Source: Dendrolimus kikuchii (lineage: Eukaryota > Arthropoda > Insecta > Lepidoptera > Lasiocampidae). Taken from it: a DNA stretch of 64,000 bases. This document shows, piece after piece, positions 40,910 to 51,574 of the stretch. The translations under genes were made by a program, and so were the position numbers. The notes beneath the pieces were generated by a model. It did no database searches. It was not told the DNA's origin and saw only the letters and a program-made list of their open reading frames with translations. Location of the stretch: NCBI GenBank assembly GCA_019925095.2, contig CM034392.1, forward strand, positions 26,731,887 through 26,795,886. The letters are read 5' to 3'. Numbering within the stretch: the stretch's first letter is position 1; every line of letters starts with the position of its first letter.

Positions 40910-41310
40910 TTACTTTATTTTTAATTTATAATCAGCTTTCAGATAGGTGTCATAAAATATCTAGACTGTCAATAATATATAGGTAACACCTCTCGTGTTG
41001 CAAGTAACTGGGATAGTAAACATTTTAGCTCTTGTAGAAAATGCACTAAATCATGACCTAAATAAAACAAGGTGTTGAAACCAGCGCATGCGCAAATTCG
41101 TGTTTAAGTCCTATATATAGAATCTATACCTGTCAATATGTAACCCGTTCCTCAGTACATTTTCCTTGATAGTAAAGTGCTGAAAAACGGCCAGAATATG
41201 AGACTAGGCCATCTCAAAAAGAATCGTTTAACCCTGCTTTACATAGACGCAGTTGTATTTTTTACAGAATTAAAGTTAAAACACATATCGCGCTAAGTAA
41301 TTGATTAAGC
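40910..41310. other. Unassigned
   Basis: No feature recognised. Confidence 0.3.
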
Positions 41311-41556
41311 TTATACTAATATACAAAGCTGAAGAGTTTGTTTGTTTGAACGCGCTAATCTCAGGAACTACTGGTCTGATTTGAAAAATTGTTTCGGTGT
41401 TAGATAGCCCATTTATCGAGGAAGGCTATAGGCTATATATCATCACGCTAAGAGCAATAGGAGCGGAGCACCAATGAAGAATGTTTAAAAATCGGGGTTT
41501 TTTTAACTTACTTTTTTTAACTATTCCACGCGGACGAAGTTGCGAGCAGAAGCTAG
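41311..41556 (+). mobile_element. Non-autonomous Helitron, short subfamily, near complete
   Basis: TATACTAATATACAAAGCTG start (the TC is mutated to TT), GCGCTAATCTCAGGAACTAC, GATAGCCCATTTATCGAGGA, hairpin CGCGGACGAAGTTGCG, CTAG at 41553-41556. Confidence 0.82.
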
Positions 41557-41603
41557 TTAATATACAAAAAAACATTATTACATTATTTTACTTTATATAA
41601 GTA

Positions 41604-41812
41604 CTAGCTGTCCTGGCAGACGTTGTTCTGCCCTGAAGAAATAAAATTTAGAACCCGATTGCAGCGACACCTACCGGGTCCGAATGTAAGCTATCCTATC
41701 TTTCAAGTTGGATCAAACTGCACGCGGTGTGCAAATTTGATTAAAATCGGTCAAGTAGTTTAGGAGTCCATCGCGGCCAAACAACGTGACACGTAATTTA
41801 TATATATTAAGA
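41604..41812 (-). mobile_element. Helitron (CGGCAGACG subfamily), near complete
   Basis: CTAG 41604-41607, stem GGCAGA/TCTGCC, AGCGACACCTACCGGG, AAAATCGGTCAAGTAGTTTAG, and a 5' end in ACGTAATTTATATATATTAA. Confidence 0.78.
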
Positions 41813-42103
41813 TTAAGAATGTTTTGTTTTTTTTTGTAATGAATGGGTTCGCGTTTAACTGACATTGCGCCTGATGTCAGGTGGAAATGCAGTCTAAGGT
41901 GGAGCACCCTTATCTAGAAGATACCAGTTCACGCGAGACTCAGAGACACCTAGATTGTATTCTTCAAGAAAAACAGACGACAGTAAAGAGTTCCACTCTT
42001 CAGCGGTGCGTATGATGAAAGTGGAAGCATAGCGTTTCGTCTGCTTTGTTGGTATTTCTACCATATATCACATATGTACTGAATTACTTATATTAGGCCA
42101 CAC

Positions 42104-43388
42104 AGAGATCAGTGTATATGACAGTCGTGCTGCCAAACCTCTTATACTCCTCTGAGACATGGTGTCCATACCGCCGCCACATCCGCACTCTGGACCGCTT
42201 CCACCTTAAATGCCTTCGTACCATCATGAAGATCAGATGGTCCGATAGAGTGCGAAATATCGAAGTACTTCGACGAGCCAGTGTTGGTGGCATTGAAGCC
42301 TGCTTAATGCGTCAAATTCAAATTCAAAATAAGTTCCACTGGCGAACACTTTTTGAAGGTCATACATGTAAGTTAAAATTTAATTTTTACTTCCTATTCT
42401 ATGTACACCGCTTCGCAACTTGTTGATGCTGTAAAGGAGAAGAAGCGGCAAGAAACTCCCCAGCAACACGTCTAGCTAAATATTGTGCCTCTTTATATTT
42501 CATATTCTATTTATATCTCAAATTCTTTTTTTAATAAGTTTTGTACAGAAGTATGTTACAGAATCACTTTTCGAAGAATTAATGGAGTTGTAGCAAACAA
42601 TGCATACTCAATAAGACCAAGACATTAAAAGGAAAGATAAATAATGTTATAGTTATAATAATGACATGACGTGCTAAAATGTTATGCTGCAATATGTCTC
42701 CACAAATTCCTTACAAGCATGGCAAGACAAAAATAAAATAAAAAATAAAAACGTTATACAAAATTTAGTATAAGAGGTTGGAGCGAGGTGCTATGTAAAT
42801 GAATTTTTGTCATTTAAATATTCTTCAATAGTGTAGTATCCCTTTTTTAGCAAGATGCTTTTTAATTTAATTTTAAATTTAGTGAAAGGCAGATCCAACA
42901 TTTCACTCGGAATCTTATTGAAGAAGCGTATACCAACCCCCAAGAAAGAAGACAGTACTTTTTATAATCTAAAAGATGGCAATATCAGTCTATTCGTCGA
43001 CAGCTTCGGTGGTGCAGTCACGTATCTCGTATGGCGGAGGAGAGAGTGGCCAAGCGCATCTTCTTTTCTGACCTGGAGGAGGGAAAGCGGAATCATGGCG
43101 GTCCCCTTCTCCGGTACAAGGATGTCCAAAAGCGACACATGAAAAGATGAAATATAGAGCCTTCTCGATGGGAAAGTTTGGCAGCACAGCAGCCAGAATG
43201 GCGCAGGATGGTGAACAGCCAAGTACGCGAGTTCGAGGTTCAGCGTATAGGTGACCTTGATACTAAACCCGACCAGTTAAAGACTTGCCAACGGCGTACT
43301 CACGTGCCCTCGCTGTGCACGGGGTTTCGCCGCCAGGATAGGCTACATAAGCCATCTTCGCACGCACCAGCTTCAATTATCCGACTAG
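42104..43388 (+). pseudogene. LINE ORF2 C-terminus with C2H2 zinc finger, split by LINE-M
   Basis: 5' part reads [12 protein letters not shown], then [40 protein letters not shown]. After the insertion: [40 protein letters not shown], a stop, then in another frame SRWESLAAQQPEWRRMVNSQ and finally a canonical zinc finger CPRCARGFAARIGYISHLRT + H (43305-43367; C-X2-C-X12-H-X3-H) with a stop at 43386. Several frame breaks, so inactive. Confidence 0.82.
42321..42984 (-). mobile_element. LINE-M, 3' end with ORF2 C-terminus
   Basis: On minus the frame ends IRFFNKIPSEMLDLPFTKFK, then KSILLKKGYYTIEEYLNDKN and a stop at 42791-42793: the Jockey/CR1-like terminal motif (IP..I..L....FK..L...L....YYS..E). 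A 470-bp 3' UTR follows, ending CCAGTGGAACTTATTTTGAA with a short TTTGAA repeat tail. It interrupts the zinc-finger LINE. Confidence 0.8.
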
Positions 43389-43469
43389 GGGTCAAAGTGG
43401 TCGCCATGGCCGAAAACGGTCGGAACAATCACTGAATTATTTGCAAAATATGAAAATAATTTTTATGTC

Positions 43470-43913
43470 TTTTCGGCTACTTTTCAGTGGCCGTGATCAC
43501 GGAAGATAAAGATGTCAAGTGTCAACGAGTATTGTTAAAGTTTTATTTAACCTACCGCCAACATATTAATTTTAATTATTTAATTTTAATTCTGATTATG
43601 GTTATTATTTACTCTATGGGAGCCTAATCTAATTTACTACCGCTTCGCAACATGTTATGGCTTGAAGAGAAGAAGCGGCGCAAGAAACTCTTAAGAAAAC
43701 ATGCCTAGCTCTAATAATTTTATATAATATTAAAACGGGTGGAAGGAAAAATAAAAGTAATTATCAGTCAAGTTGGTTTGTGTTCCGTTGTACGCAGAAA
43801 GAGCTCACAGTGTCTTGAGGTCTGGCAGCTGGTTTTTGCTGGGTTTGGGTCTTAATAGTTTAGATTAGGCTCTAAATTACCGCGCTTAAAACCGTTAAAA
43901 CGTAGTTTTATAA
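43470..43913. repeat. PAL-K copy 3, partial
   Basis: 43470-43640 matches the left arm from the GGCC..GGCC hairpin to TTACTCTATGGGAGCC; the terminal ACCGCGCTTAAAACCGTTAA block returns at 43879-43910. Between them lies a LINE-M-like UTR piece (AAGAAGCGGCGCAAGAAACTC) and unassigned sequence. Confidence 0.65.
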
Positions 43914-44029
43914 TGCCATCTATGTCGACCAGATTTTTCGTTGTACCCCCATAAGTGACGAGATCAAATAAAATAATAACTGAAGTTATAGTATAGAATA
44001 TGTCTATCTATGAGAAATAGGATAGTAAA

Positions 44030-44779
44030 TAGTAATGAGTTGTATACGTGTGAGGCAGTACATTTGTCCCGTACAAAATAGATCTGTACTGATACTGACT
44101 GACGGCTCAAAATTTAAATTTGTACTACTTCAAAATTTTTGTCCCGCTACTACTCACGCGTCAAATGTAAGAGGAAGGACGGAGCGAGGACGACAGAACA
44201 ATAACGCCTATACGGATATTCACAGTAAAATAAGGTTTTTTTTAGGAGATTAGCAGACAGGCAGACGGCCCACTTGAAGGAAAGCGGTTACCATCGCCTA
44301 TGGACATTTGCAACACCAAAGTTGCTACAAATGCGCTGCTGCTCTCTTAAGGGAGGCTGGAACCTGGTCACTAATGCCGGAACGCAACTCAAGGTTGTTA
44401 TGGCGGCATGCTCTTGACCAGGGGTGGTAGCCATACAGTCGGGCAAATGCCCTACCACCTGGCTGTGGGTTGTTAAGTCACCTCTTACGACAGGCCGCCC
44501 GGCCGCAGGAAATTGTATTCTTTCTCCGTTGCTGCACGGATAATAAGGTGACCCAGGCCGTTCACATCCAATTCTTAACGAACATTTCCGATCTAGAAGC
44601 TTTGTACGGGACAAATGAGGGAATGACGCTCACCGGCCTCATCACTTCAAATGTACTGCCGCGATACAAACCATACAAATCTCCTCGCCTCATTTCAAGT
44701 GGTACATTGTTCTGGTTCAGAACAAAATGTCATGTTACTTTTACAAACACATTTTAAAATCATGCCCTACCTGACTCTA
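44030..44779. mobile_element. hAT-P copy 1, non-autonomous, perfect 8-bp TSD
   Basis: ATAGTAAA at 44022-44029 and 44780-44787 is an exact 8-bp duplication, the hAT hallmark. The body is colinear with 57676-58426: TAAGAGGAAGGACGGAGCGAGG, ATTCTTAACGAACATTTCCG, and several GTACATTTGT/GTACAAA-type subterminal words. TIRs are decayed in this copy. No transposase. Confidence 0.88.
44237..44541 (-). mobile_element. SINE-A nested in hAT-P copy 1, full length
   Basis: Perfect 8-bp duplication AATAAGGT at 44229-44236 and 44542-44549. All family blocks present, T-tail short (8 nt). Confidence 0.93.
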
Positions 44780-44787
44780 ATAGTAAA

Positions 44788-45442
44788 TGCAAGTTCAAGG
44801 AAGCTAACCGTAACTGCTGTAAAAATATGTAAATTTAAATATGGCAACACCGGCTCAGTCCCGTGGCGTCCCGGCCCGTCTCACTTCGCCCTCTCGTAAT
44901 TAACTGGAGGCTATAAATTGACCCTAACTGTCATATCATATTGATTTAGTCCCACGACTCCCAGGAAGTACGTTCGTTGTTCGGAGTTTTCATCCTAGAG
45001 GAGTCTAAGGGGAGGAAAGGGGGATGGGTTTTTTTAATAAGCGGTCCGTTATTCATTTAAAGTTCGTGTATACAAACTAGGGTAATATCAAAATTAAGCA
45101 ATACTAAGAAACTGTGTGAAAAATGAAAATGTATTGTGCAATTAAAGAAGAGACGTACATAGAAGAAAAGTGGAGGCAAAACGTTTAGTTCGAACTGGTA
45201 GCGTTTCCACTGTGAAACGATGGAGTATACTAGAGCGCCTTGTGGTCCGAAGATGGAATGATGTAGAAGGGATCAGGTCGAACAGTTCAAACGGACACTA
45301 TCCGAAAATCCTATAAAAAATCGACAGACTAGCAACCCGACGTCGATGCTCTAGGCTTTGAAGCCTTGTATTGACAAGCTGGTGACTACCAATCAACCTC
45401 TTGGCTGTTCTCTCGACTGCAGTAAATAGTTAGTGATAGTAA
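44788..45442. other. Unassigned, partly GC-rich
   Basis: 44860-45030 is GC-rich with AGGGGAGGAAAGGGGGATGGG at 45009-45029. No coding pattern recognised. Confidence 0.3.
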
Positions 45443-45730
45443 TAACAGTCCATAAATGTCCCACTGCTGGGCTAGGGCCTCCCACTATAGGGGAACGGAC
45501 AGTATATCCGCCACGCTTGTCCAAGGCGGCTTGGCAGGTTTGACACATCGGTTATCTTGATGTGCGGGTTGCATCACAATGTCTTCCTTCACCGTTATTA
45601 GCACGTGATAATTGTTACAATATGCACATTAGGTCAGAAAAGTGCCTAAGTGGTGCATGCGTTCCGGCCAGATCGAACCCGCGCCCTTTGAGTTTGGGAC
45701 GCGTGCGCTAGCCATTACGCTACCACGACT
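45443..45730 (-). mobile_element. SINE-T, reference copy, tRNA-derived
   Basis: On minus it starts GTCGTGGTAGCGTAATGGC with box-A-like TAGCGTAATGG; box-B-like GGTTCGATCTGG follows about 45 bp later. The body contains GTGCGGGTTGCATCAC reversed, one GCCAAGCCGCCTTGG unit, and the 3' end GGGACATTTATGGACTG. Confidence 0.82.
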
Positions 45731-45803
45731 TAGTAAGGCAGTAAATAGTCAAAGTTAGGTATTTAATATTAGTATTTATTTAAGCCGATTCAAAGAAGAA
45801 AGC

Positions 45804-46096
45804 TTTTCTTTTATAGCATTACTTCAGCAGACAGGCAGATAGCCCACTTAATGGAAAGCTATTACCATCGCCTATGGACATTTGCAACACCAAAGGTACT
45901 ACAAATACGCTGCTGCTCTCTTAAAGGAGACTGGAACCTGGTCACAAGGTTGTTAGGCAGCATACTCTAGACTAGGGGCGGTCGCCATTCAGTCGGGCAA
46001 ATACCCTACCAAATGGCTGTGAGTTGTTTTGTCGCCTCTTACGACAGGCCGCCTGGCCGCAGGAAATTGTATTCTTTCTCCGTTCCTGCACGGATA
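45804..46096 (-). mobile_element. SINE-A, diverged
   Basis: Decayed tail (TTCTTTTATAGCATTAC), family blocks with a deletion of AATGCCGGAACACAACT, and an intact 5' end TATCCGTGCAGGAACGGAG on minus. Confidence 0.85.
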
Positions 46097-46099
46097 GGG

Positions 46100-46192
46100 C
46101 CCTCCCTTTAGAGAGCAACAGCGCATTTGTAGCACTTTTGGAGTTGCGAATGTCTGCCGTCTGCTTGTCTGCTGAACTCATGCAATAAAAAA
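46100..46192 (+). mobile_element. SINE-A fragment, inverted against its neighbour
   Basis: Starts CCTCCCTTTAGAGAGC and ends CATGCAATAAAAAA. Head-to-head with 45804-46096, with 3 bp between them. Both have their own 3' end, so this is two insertions, not twin priming. Confidence 0.8.
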
Positions 46193-46510
46193 CGCTCTCT
46201 ACGTGATGCAATCGTATCGTATTAATTGAACCGTGGATGAAGTATGGTGCAACAAAATTCAAAAGAAGTGACTAATTCGATCAGACTCATATCTGTCAGC
46301 TTCAAACAGGCGTAATAAAGGATTATTTCAAACAAAACATTTAATATGTCTTTAGCGATCAATTAATCTATCGTAAAATGCTCATTCATATTGTTTCAAC
46401 GATCACTCTTTGATCATTCTTGTGGGCGGTTATGATAATCATAGCGGAATTAGACCCAAACGTGTTCAACAGGATATGTTATAGTAAGGTTCCGTACGTA
46501 ATAAAAATTT

Positions 46511-46742
46511 GACGGCCTCTGTGGTTGAGCGGGATAAGCCTTTGCCGGCCTACCTCACTGCAACGTAGAGGCTTCGGGTTCGATTCCTGGTATAGTAAAT
46601 TTCGGAAACGTATTTTCTCCGTTATTTACTATGGTCTGGGTGTCTGGGATCGGCCCCAGATTAGTCCGTTGTATATTACCCATAACACAAGCGTAACTTG
46701 CTTAATTTGGGAATATACAATGTGTGTGTTTGTCTGCCGATT
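46511..46742 (+). mobile_element. SINE-B, full length
   Basis: Box-A-like TGGTTGAGCGG at 46522 and perfect box B GGTTCGATTCC at 46577-46587, then the complete body to GTCTGCCGATTTTTA. Confidence 0.92.
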
Positions 46743-46749
46743 TTTATTT

Positions 46750-47460
46750 AAATATACATATATATAAAGATCAATCGTTATTCTCGCTAAACCTCGAGAA
46801 CGGCTGGACTGGTTTGGCTAATTTTGGTTTTGAATTATTTGTGGAACTCCAGGGAAGGTTTAAAAGGTGAGTAAATATGAAAAAATGCTTGGAATATAGT
46901 AAAAACAACAATTTCGCTTTCCCTTAGAAACTATTTCTACCTGTCAAACATTTGATGTTCATCCCGTCGTTTAGAAATCAATTAAATTTAAAAGTAGTTC
47001 AGAAATGAAATTAAATTTAAAAGTGGTTTCTTTTTTGTTTTGAATGTCAAACGTTTGATTTTTTTTTTGGATTTCATGGCTTGGCAGCTATGCCTTTAAG
47101 CCAGATCTTAGATTCAATGTAGTTTCTTCATTTTCTTAAACCTGTATGTAACACAGCTGAACTATAGGTTATCAGCTAGTGCCATTCAACGGAGTTCTTG
47201 TGACAACTCAAAAGGCCACATTTGACTTTACAGTACACATTTCTCACAAAACACATAATTACTACTCAAAAATTATCAATATTCTACAACTATTGTTCAT
47301 TTTAGAGTGATTTTACACATTTTTAGAAAATAAAACTGCACAGCACAACATCTCCTTTTAGTTCCCGCCAAAAACTCTTCAAACGTTTGATGTTCGTCCC
47401 GTCGTTCAGAAATCAACGGTTTTTATTTATTGATTTTGAGGCGGTACGAAGTTTGCCGGA
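46750..47460 (+). mobile_element. Non-autonomous Helitron, split by SINE-E
   Basis: Colinear with 10427-11124: AACCTCGAGAACGGCTGGAC, the AATTAAATTTAAAAGT pair, GTTTTGAATGTCAAACG (SINE-A empty site), and the end GGCGGTACGAAGTTTGCCGG. The last bases GTCAGCTAG are missing. Confidence 0.82.
47060..47378 (-). mobile_element. SINE-E, full length (319 bp), reference copy
   Basis: Perfect 13-bp duplication TCAAACGTTTGAT at 47047-47059 and 47379-47391. The T-run at the left is the poly-A tail, so sense is minus: it starts GAGTTTTTGGCGGGAAC and ends TGCCAAGCCATGAAATCC + A's. No frame, no box A/B recognised. Unknown origin. Confidence 0.85.
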
Positions 47461-47509
47461 TTTTCTTTGGCAAAGAATCAGTTAATAGATAAGTACAGTC
47501 AGAGTTGGG

Positions 47510-48024
47510 CAGTATTTGAATTACTTGTAATTAAAATACGTAATTGAAATACAAATTTTGTATTTGTATTTCAAATATGGCTTCCAAATGCCTTTCAACA
47601 TAAATACATTGTATTGTACTGATGAGTGTATTCTTCAGAAAATAGCTTTCGTAAGCAAATTTTTTCCCACGTAGTTGCCTTAGGATTACTCTGGAACTAT
47701 GTATTTCAAAAAAAAAATCACAAAAAGGCCCGAAAACGATATACTTAAAGCTGCAATTTGTTTTTTTCTTTTACAACACAAACACCCAAAGATTTCGAAT
47801 GTTTTTAAATATTCTTAAATTTTGTGAGTAGTGCATTTATATAACCTAACACCTAACTGTATTTTGTAACTTGTATTTGAATTAAATATAGTTAAAATAC
47901 TGTATTTTGTATTTCAAATACACAACCTAAAAATATTTTATATTTCGTATTTTAAATACATGCTAGATAGTATTTTGTAATTAGTATTTAAATTAAAGCA
48001 AAGCATGTATTTTACCCAGCTCTG
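47510..48024. mobile_element. hAT-like MITE, 515 bp
   Basis: TIRs CAGAGTTGGGCAGTATTTG and CAGAGCTGGGTAAAATACA (read inward). 8-bp flanks AGTACAGT and CATACAGT share six positions. The interior is full of GTATTTCAAATAC-like inverted words. CAGRG termini and 8-bp TSD fit hAT. No coding capacity. Confidence 0.75.
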
Positions 48025-48495
48025 CATACAGTCGTGGTAAAATGTTCGCCAGTTTTTAAATTGATTCATTTAACGTGACGCGAGCACATGTTACCTTTTC
48101 AAACTAAGTCACAGAGCAGACTGTTCCACAGAATGTTTAACTATTTGACAATAAAGTTTAGAATTACTTAAGATCAAACTTGTTTTATTTTCTATCTCGT
48201 TTAAGAGCTTTTAGATATATAAAACCTTTCTATTGGTTTTAATATTTATGTTAAACGTAGTGATTATGTCCTCTTTGTCTCTTATTGTTAATTACAGCGT
48301 CTGTCATTGTCAACATTGCAATTGTCTTTTTTTAACGTTTCTATATTTTATAAAAGTAACATTTATGAAAATGTTGGCAGTATTGATTCTTATACTCGTG
48401 GAAGTGCAAGTATAAAGAGGTAAAAGACGAGAGGTGTACTTACCCCATTGACGGAATCCAGTGCTTGATTAATATTAATTCTGTATAATTTTCAG

Positions 48496-48548
48496 GTGGA
48501 CGTCGATTCCGTTAGGCATTACTATACCTAAATGTGTCCAAGTTACTG
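48496..48548 (+). other. Candidate 53-bp internal exon
   Basis: Acceptor-like TATAATTTTCAG ends at 48495 with a possible branch-point region TTGATTAATATTAATTC upstream; donor GTGAGTAAG starts at 48549. In the second frame it is open: WTSIPLGITIPKCVQVT. The other obvious frame hits TAA. It lies in the least repetitive part of the window. Chance splice-like pairs are common, so this is only a candidate. Confidence 0.3.
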
Positions 48549-48591
48549 GTGAGTAAGAATATTTAAAAATTCTTTGACTATTTCAGAAGTA

Positions 48592-48802
48592 CATACATAC
48601 AGACATAGCTTCTCGCCAGTTCCCTTGCGGAGTAGGCACGAACAACAGAGCGCCGTTCAGGCTTATTCTTACACACCTCACTCGCTTCTTTGACATTCAT
48701 AGCTCTTGTCATGCACGCTCGTCTGTTCTTAAGGCTCCTCACATCAACTTCTGCTAGTACACGATCAATTTGACCATGGAAGGTGTGTCGTGGCCTTCCA
48801 CG
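48592..48802 (-). mobile_element. LINE-C copy, slightly diverged
   Basis: Perfect 13-bp duplication TATTTCAGAAGTA at 48579-48591 and 48803-48815. 5'-truncated at GRPRHTFHGQID. Confidence 0.92.
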
Positions 48803-48815
48803 TATTTCAGAAGTA

Positions 48816-50880
48816 GGCTCTGATAACTCACTTTGAATCCCAGGCTAATGAAGTTGGTAATAAGCAATTACTTTAATTATTACCTTGTTTAAAACTCAAC
48901 ATTAAATATAAATTATTTAAACATATTCTTTGGATGAAATCAAATAATTTGTTTCGTGAATTTGGGTGGTCGATTCTTGTTTTTTTATCAAAACACTTAA
49001 TTGCACCGATCATCGGCAGGACACATTAAAATGAAAGAAAAAGCTCAAAACACCGTTAGTCACTTTTGCAAACAGTTTCCTGTTCAAATAATTCTCGTCG
49101 ACTTTTCAAAGACATCAAAGCGGCTTTTACTTCTTGCCTCCGATACCCTACTAGCTGCATAAGGAACACGAAGGGAAAAGAAAACTCTGTGGTGCGATAG
49201 TTGGCGCGAAAAAAAACATGGCCGTCAAATGAAATCTACATTTATCGGATCAATCCGCTGCGCAAATAAGCTCCTTATTATCAAAATCATAGCAACTATA
49301 CGTAACGTATCTACACGCATACGTATTTTTGTATAATTCTTTGATCTCGGATGCCTCGTAAATTCGTTCAATAATGTTTGTTGAATCTGATCATCTGTTT
49401 AAGAATGGCAAGTATATGTTTGTTTTCTATCATCCGCCGGCCAAATGTTGTTCGATTTCGCTAGTTAGCGTTGTTTTGACAGTATCAATCGGTTCAACGC
49501 CGTAATAATGCTGTCTTCACTCCATTCATGCACGTCGGTGGAGGCGTATCCTAAATTAGTTCATCCAAACTACTTGCATATGGAAAGAATTCGACATTCG
49601 AAATTTGTGACTCATTCATTATTTCATTCGAATCAAACTATTTCCGAACGATAGCTGCCGTGATTTTATGTTACGTTTATTTGATCTGTCAAAATTTTTG
49701 TATTAGGAACACATTGTGTGAACGATACGAACGAATGAGTTGTTGATAAATACACAATTAAGAATGAAAGATTGATTGATAGTTATTGGTTTTGTTGGAG
49801 AAAAATGAGTCCGGAATTGGTAGATAAATATTATTGACGCCACGAAGATTAGAAAAACATTTCGCTTCATTATCTGATAATGGTGTAACTTTATACGGCC
49901 TATAATTCTCCTATGCTAAGATATGACATAACTAAGGCACAAAATGGTGTGAAGAGATTTCTCAAACATAATTATCGAAATGGACATAACAGACAAATCA
50001 ATTTAAATACTTTTTATGATTATTTAATTAAAAACTATTTATATAATGAAATTTTAAACTAAGATAATATCATAATAGCAGGATGTACAAACGCGGGGTA
50101 TTCTTTTGTAATTATTTTAGAATTTATTGTGTAATGTGTCAAAAATAAATTTAAAAAAAGTAACTTTCTTGCCCGCGGATGATATTGAAAATCAAATGCT
50201 ATAAGAACATTGTAAACAGTCTATCAAGCAGGTTTTAAAACTAGGAGTAATAAATAGAAATAAAAATAAATATTACTTAACCATTCGAAATAAATATGGC
50301 GGATGATTTATGGCGTTATTGACATTGGCTGCGCGGGCGCGGGCGGCCATCTTGCCGCTAATTGCCACTCTGTCATTAAATCAGTCACGCATTGGCTCAC
50401 GGACGGATGTGTGATCGCTGTATAAATTTATTTTATGGTGCCACCCCAGGTTCTTTTTCTATTTGAAAACGATTTAAATTTTTATCCTCTTGTAACGGTC
50501 ATTTGTATTTGAATCTATTCGAAAACACGTTCAAATTTAATTGATTTAAAGTTTCGAACTAATAGAGCAGTATTAGCAATAGACTCCATTAATGATTAGT
50601 TTGATTGAAATATATAAATAATTACATTAATTTACTATTATTTGTTCAAATGTGCCCATTAATAACTTGGGACCGGATTCTAATTGGTTAATTAAAGAGT
50701 TAATTTATGCTGAATTGTTGATACGTCGTCAGTATGACGCCGTTCACAGCTGGAAATAGGCCGTCGTCCACTTTCGACAGCGCACTTGACACACCTATGC
50801 GTTTACTACAGGAATTAAATGACTGAGAAAGAACACATACCTACAGAAATAATGGTTTATTGAGTCTTCTTGTGTCAATA
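48816..50880. other. Two kilobases without recognised repeats; probable unique DNA
   Basis: The longest stretch free of the window's repeat families. GC-richer patch at 50330-50450 (GGCGCGGGCGGCCATCTTGCC region). No long frame. Most likely native intron or intergenic sequence, possibly of the gene to which the 48.5-kb exon candidate belongs. Confidence 0.45.
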
Positions 50881-50997
50881 ATGAAAATCGTCATGTTCGT
50901 GGACAGTTCGCAGGACAGGTGAGTAACGTCCGCTGCTTTTAGAATTCCGTGATCAAGTAACAAAGACATACAACATATGTCATATGACACAAACGTT

Positions 50998-51470
50998 TTT
51001 TATTTTTTTATTTAGGTTTATGGCTTGGTAGCTAGACCTTTAAGCCAGATCTTTTTCAAAAAAAATTCAATATTCAAAAGTTTTTATTCAAAATAAGTTC
51101 CACTGGAGAACACTTTTTGAAGGTCATACATATAAGTTAAAATTTAATTTTTACTTCCTATTCTATGTACACCGCTTCGCAACGTGTTAATGCTGTAAAG
51201 GAGAAGAAGCGGCAAGAAACTCCCCAGCAACACGTCTAGTACACACGTATATTGTTTTTCTTTATATTTCATATTCTATTTATATCTCAAATTCTTTTTT
51301 TTTATAAGTTTTGTACAGAAGTATGTTACAGAATTACTTTTTGAAGAATTAATGGAGTTGTAGCAAACAATGCATACTCAATAAGACCTTAGATTACAAT
51401 ATAGTTTCCTCATTTTCATAAGCCTATATATAGCTCAGCTGAACTGTAGGTTATCAGCTGATAAAAATCG
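50998..51470 (-). mobile_element. SINE-E, partial, split by LINE-M
   Basis: Tail-proximal part TATGGCTTGGTAGCTAGAC, interruption, then TAGATTACAATATAGTTTCC to GTTATCAGCTG, where the tandem-duplication junction cuts it. Confidence 0.82.
51058..51387 (-). mobile_element. LINE-M 3' UTR fragment nested in SINE-E
   Basis: TTCAAAATAAGTTCCACTGG to ACTCAATAAGACC, 5'-truncated before the coding end. The SINE-E site AGATCTTAGATTAC is split with at most a few duplicated bases. Confidence 0.85.
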
Positions 51471-51574
51471 ACCAGTTCGTAGACAGTTCGTAGTAAAGGT
51501 GAGTAACGTCCGCTGCGTTTAGAATTCCGTGACCAAATAACAAAAACATTCAACATTATAATATCACAGAAACA

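Noticed and set aside
45804..46192. Twin-priming inversion of a single SINE-A
   Set aside because: Both inverted parts retain their own 3' end, which one inverted cDNA cannot supply.
46511..46600. tRNA gene
   Set aside because: A and B boxes are present but the cloverleaf stems do not pair and the sequence continues into a SINE body repeated eight times.
50881..50919. First coding exon (ATG AAA ATC ... before GTGAGT)
   Set aside because: The flank is part of a local tandem duplication whose second copy lacks the ATG and has stops; codon evidence is only 12 residues.
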